Source of the DNA: Pseudomonas vanderleydeniana
GTDB lineage: Bacteria; Pseudomonadota; Gammaproteobacteria; Pseudomonadales; Pseudomonadaceae
Reading direction: 5' to 3'
NCBI RefSeq assembly: GCF_014268755.2
Contig: NZ_CP077093.1
Location: 5,484,501-5,548,500, forward strand
Length of the DNA: 64,000 nucleotides
The position numbers and the translations under genes are program-made. The notes under the pieces are model-generated. The model ran no database searches and was not told the origin of the DNA. It saw only the letters and a list, made by a program, of their open reading frames with translations. Positions 62,765 to 64,000 of this stretch are shown one piece after another. Position 1 is the first letter of the stretch. Each line of letters begins with the position of its first letter.

Positions 62765-64000
62765 CAGCCATCCACCGCCCGCATGAACGCCCGACGCACC
62801 ATTTCCTGTTGCTCCGCGCTCATCAGGCCCTTGCCCAGTTCCTGGGTACTGGCCTGCAAGGCACCGAGAATTTCCCGCGGCTGGATCAGAAAAACCCGGG
62901 CGGTGTTCGCCGAACTGTTGACCCGATAACGGAACAACCCGCCAATCAGCGGGATCGAGCCGAGCAGCGGAATCCGCGCGACCTGTTCGCTGTAGTCGTC
63001 CCGGGTAAAACCGCCGATCAGCAGGCTCTTGCCCTGCGGAACGCGGGCGACCGTGTTGATCCGGGTGCGCCCGACCAACGGCAACACGCCCACTGCCACC
63101 TCGTCACGCTTGACCTCGCTGCCGTCCTCGATGTTCAGCGACATCTCGATTTCATCGGCGATGGCAAAGCGCGGCAGCACGCTGACCAGGGTCCCGTAGG
63201 TCACGCTCTGCAGGTCGACACTGCGTTCTCCCAGCAACTGGGTGTAGAAGGTCCGGTTGTTGTCGAACAGCGCCGGGACGTTCTCCTGGGTCAGGATCAC
63301 CGGTCGCGCGACCACGTTGGCGCGATTCTTCCGGGCCAGGGCCAGGACCCTGGCCATGAAGGAAACACCGTCGAGGGTGGTCACCGAACCGGCGTTGAGC
63401 GACGCCTGCAACTGCGAGCCGAGCTTGACCGCACCCTGCCAGTTCACCCCGAGCTGGTTCAGTTCGTCCTGGTTCAGGTCGATGATCCACAGCGACAGCT
63501 CGACATGGCGCTTGGGCACGTCCAGCGCCGCCACCAGGTTCTCGATGAAGCGCACCTGCTCAGGCAGGCCCTTGACCAGCAGGCTGTTGGTATCCGGGTA
63601 GGCAACCACGCGAATGTTGCCGGCGGCGGCCTCCCGCGCCAGCACCCGAGGGGCGGTGGGGTCATCCGGTGAAACCGGCGTCGCCAGCCCTTCCAGGGGA
63701 AACTGCGGCATGCGCAACGGGCTGCCGCTCACCGTGCGGACCTCGACCTGGGGCTCGACACCGCCCGGCTCCCCCTTGAGCAGGCTGTCGATCACCGTGG
63801 CCATGCCGGGAATCGACACCTTGCGGTCGCGCTGTTCGTACTCGCGGTCAGCGACGAAGGTATTGAGCAGGTGGATCACACCGATCCGCTGCTGGCCGAG
63901 CAGCAGCTCCGAAGGCCGGTTGTCCATCAGTTGCGCCGCCTGCATGACCAGGTCGACGTAGATCGGCGGGCCGGACACATAGAAGGTCCGGCGACCGTCG
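62764..64000 (-). CDS. sctC: T3SS outer membrane secretin SctC (InvG/MxiD family), C-terminal part
   Basis: Outer membrane secretin ring. The window holds about 412 codons, and the frame runs through the right edge, so the N-terminus (signal peptide, N0 domain) is missing. Visible are the N-terminal side of the secretin domain, VAYPDTNSLLVKGLPEQV (N3 KH-like domain), ARPVILTQENVPALF, and the secretin core VLPLVGRTRINTVARVPQGK and LLIGGFTRDDYSEQV. First gene seen of the inv operon; invF and invH, if present, lie outside. Confidence 0.95.
   Translation of the reverse strand, partial: DGRRTFYVSGPPIYVDLVMQAAQLMDNRPSELLLGQQRIGVIHLLNTFVADREYEQRDRKVSIPGMATVIDSLLKGEPGGVEPQVEVRTVSGSPLRMPQFPLEGLATPVSPDDPTAPRVLAREAAAGNIRVVAYPDTNSLLVKGLPEQVRFIENLVAALDVPKRHVELSLWIIDLNQDELNQLGVNWQGAVKLGSQLQASLNAGSVTTLDGVSFMARVLALARKNRANVVARPVILTQENVPALFDNNRTFYTQLLGERSVDLQSVTYGTLVSVLPRFAIADEIEMSLNIEDGSEVKRDEVAVGVLPLVGRTRINTVARVPQGKSLLIGGFTRDDYSEQVARIPLLGSIPLIGGLFRYRVNSSANTARVFLIQPREILGALQASTQELGKGLMSAEQQEMVRRAFMRAVDG

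Overview
The window is high-GC DNA from a fluorescent Pseudomonas (P. fluorescens group sensu lato). The grounds are Pseudomonas-type gene order (fabF-acpP-fabG-fabD-plsX-rpmF-yceD; rne; murB-ptp-kdsB-trm112-lpxK-exbD-exbB-comEC; yggL-dacB / rlmKL-rmf-pyrD), Pseudomonas-style REP/REPIN repeats with a gcgggcttgcccgc core, and long structured leaders in front of rne and rmf. The species cannot be named from this sequence alone. Almost all of the window is coding, and gene ends are frequently overlapped by 1-4 bases. LAYOUT, left half (1-31444): a fatty-acid/phospholipid initiation cluster on the minus strand (fabF fragment to yceD) is driven in part by a near-perfect sigma70 promoter in front of yceD. 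Next come maf, sppA, a HAD phosphatase and rluC, then rne with a leader of about 650 nt. An envelope-biogenesis block follows (mobA-like, murB, LMW phosphatase, kdsB, Trm112-like, lpxK, exbD, exbB, comEC). The rest of this half is metabolic and accessory genes: an ABC-2 exporter, GST, a transglutaminase-like protein, FadE, a LysR regulator, an alanyl-tRNA editing protein, a LysE exporter and a secreted M20 dipeptidase. LAYOUT, middle (31642-41764): a tRNA operon made of two Glu-Gly pairs, a membrane coiled-coil protein, yggL, dacB (PBP4), a CHASE-PAS-GGDEF diguanylate cyclase, rlmKL, rmf with its structured leader, and pyrD. LAYOUT, right third (41765-64000): a nearly complete type III secretion system of the Salmonella SPI-1 / Shigella Mxi-Spa (Inv-Mxi-Spa) family, all on the minus strand. 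In transcription order it reads sctC(invG, cut by the window edge)-sctW-sctV-invB-sctN-sctO-sctP-sctQ-sctR-sctS-sctT-sctU, then sicA-sctE(sipB)-sctB(sipC)-sctA(sipD)-iacP, then a HilA-like regulator-iagB, then sctD(prgH)-sctF-sctI-sctJ-sctK-sctL and a small unrecognised gene in the orgC position. The export gate, ATPase complex, sorting platform, rings, needle, inner rod, tip and translocon are all present with intact diagnostic motifs (P-loop in SctN, NPTH in SctU, lipobox in SctJ). It is therefore probably a functional injectisome, of the kind usually tied to animal or protist hosts, in a soil/plant-type pseudomonad. No effector gene and no InvF-type AraC regulator is seen inside the window. 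They may lie beyond the right edge or elsewhere. The locus abuts the core gene pyrD directly, which marks one boundary of the accessory block.
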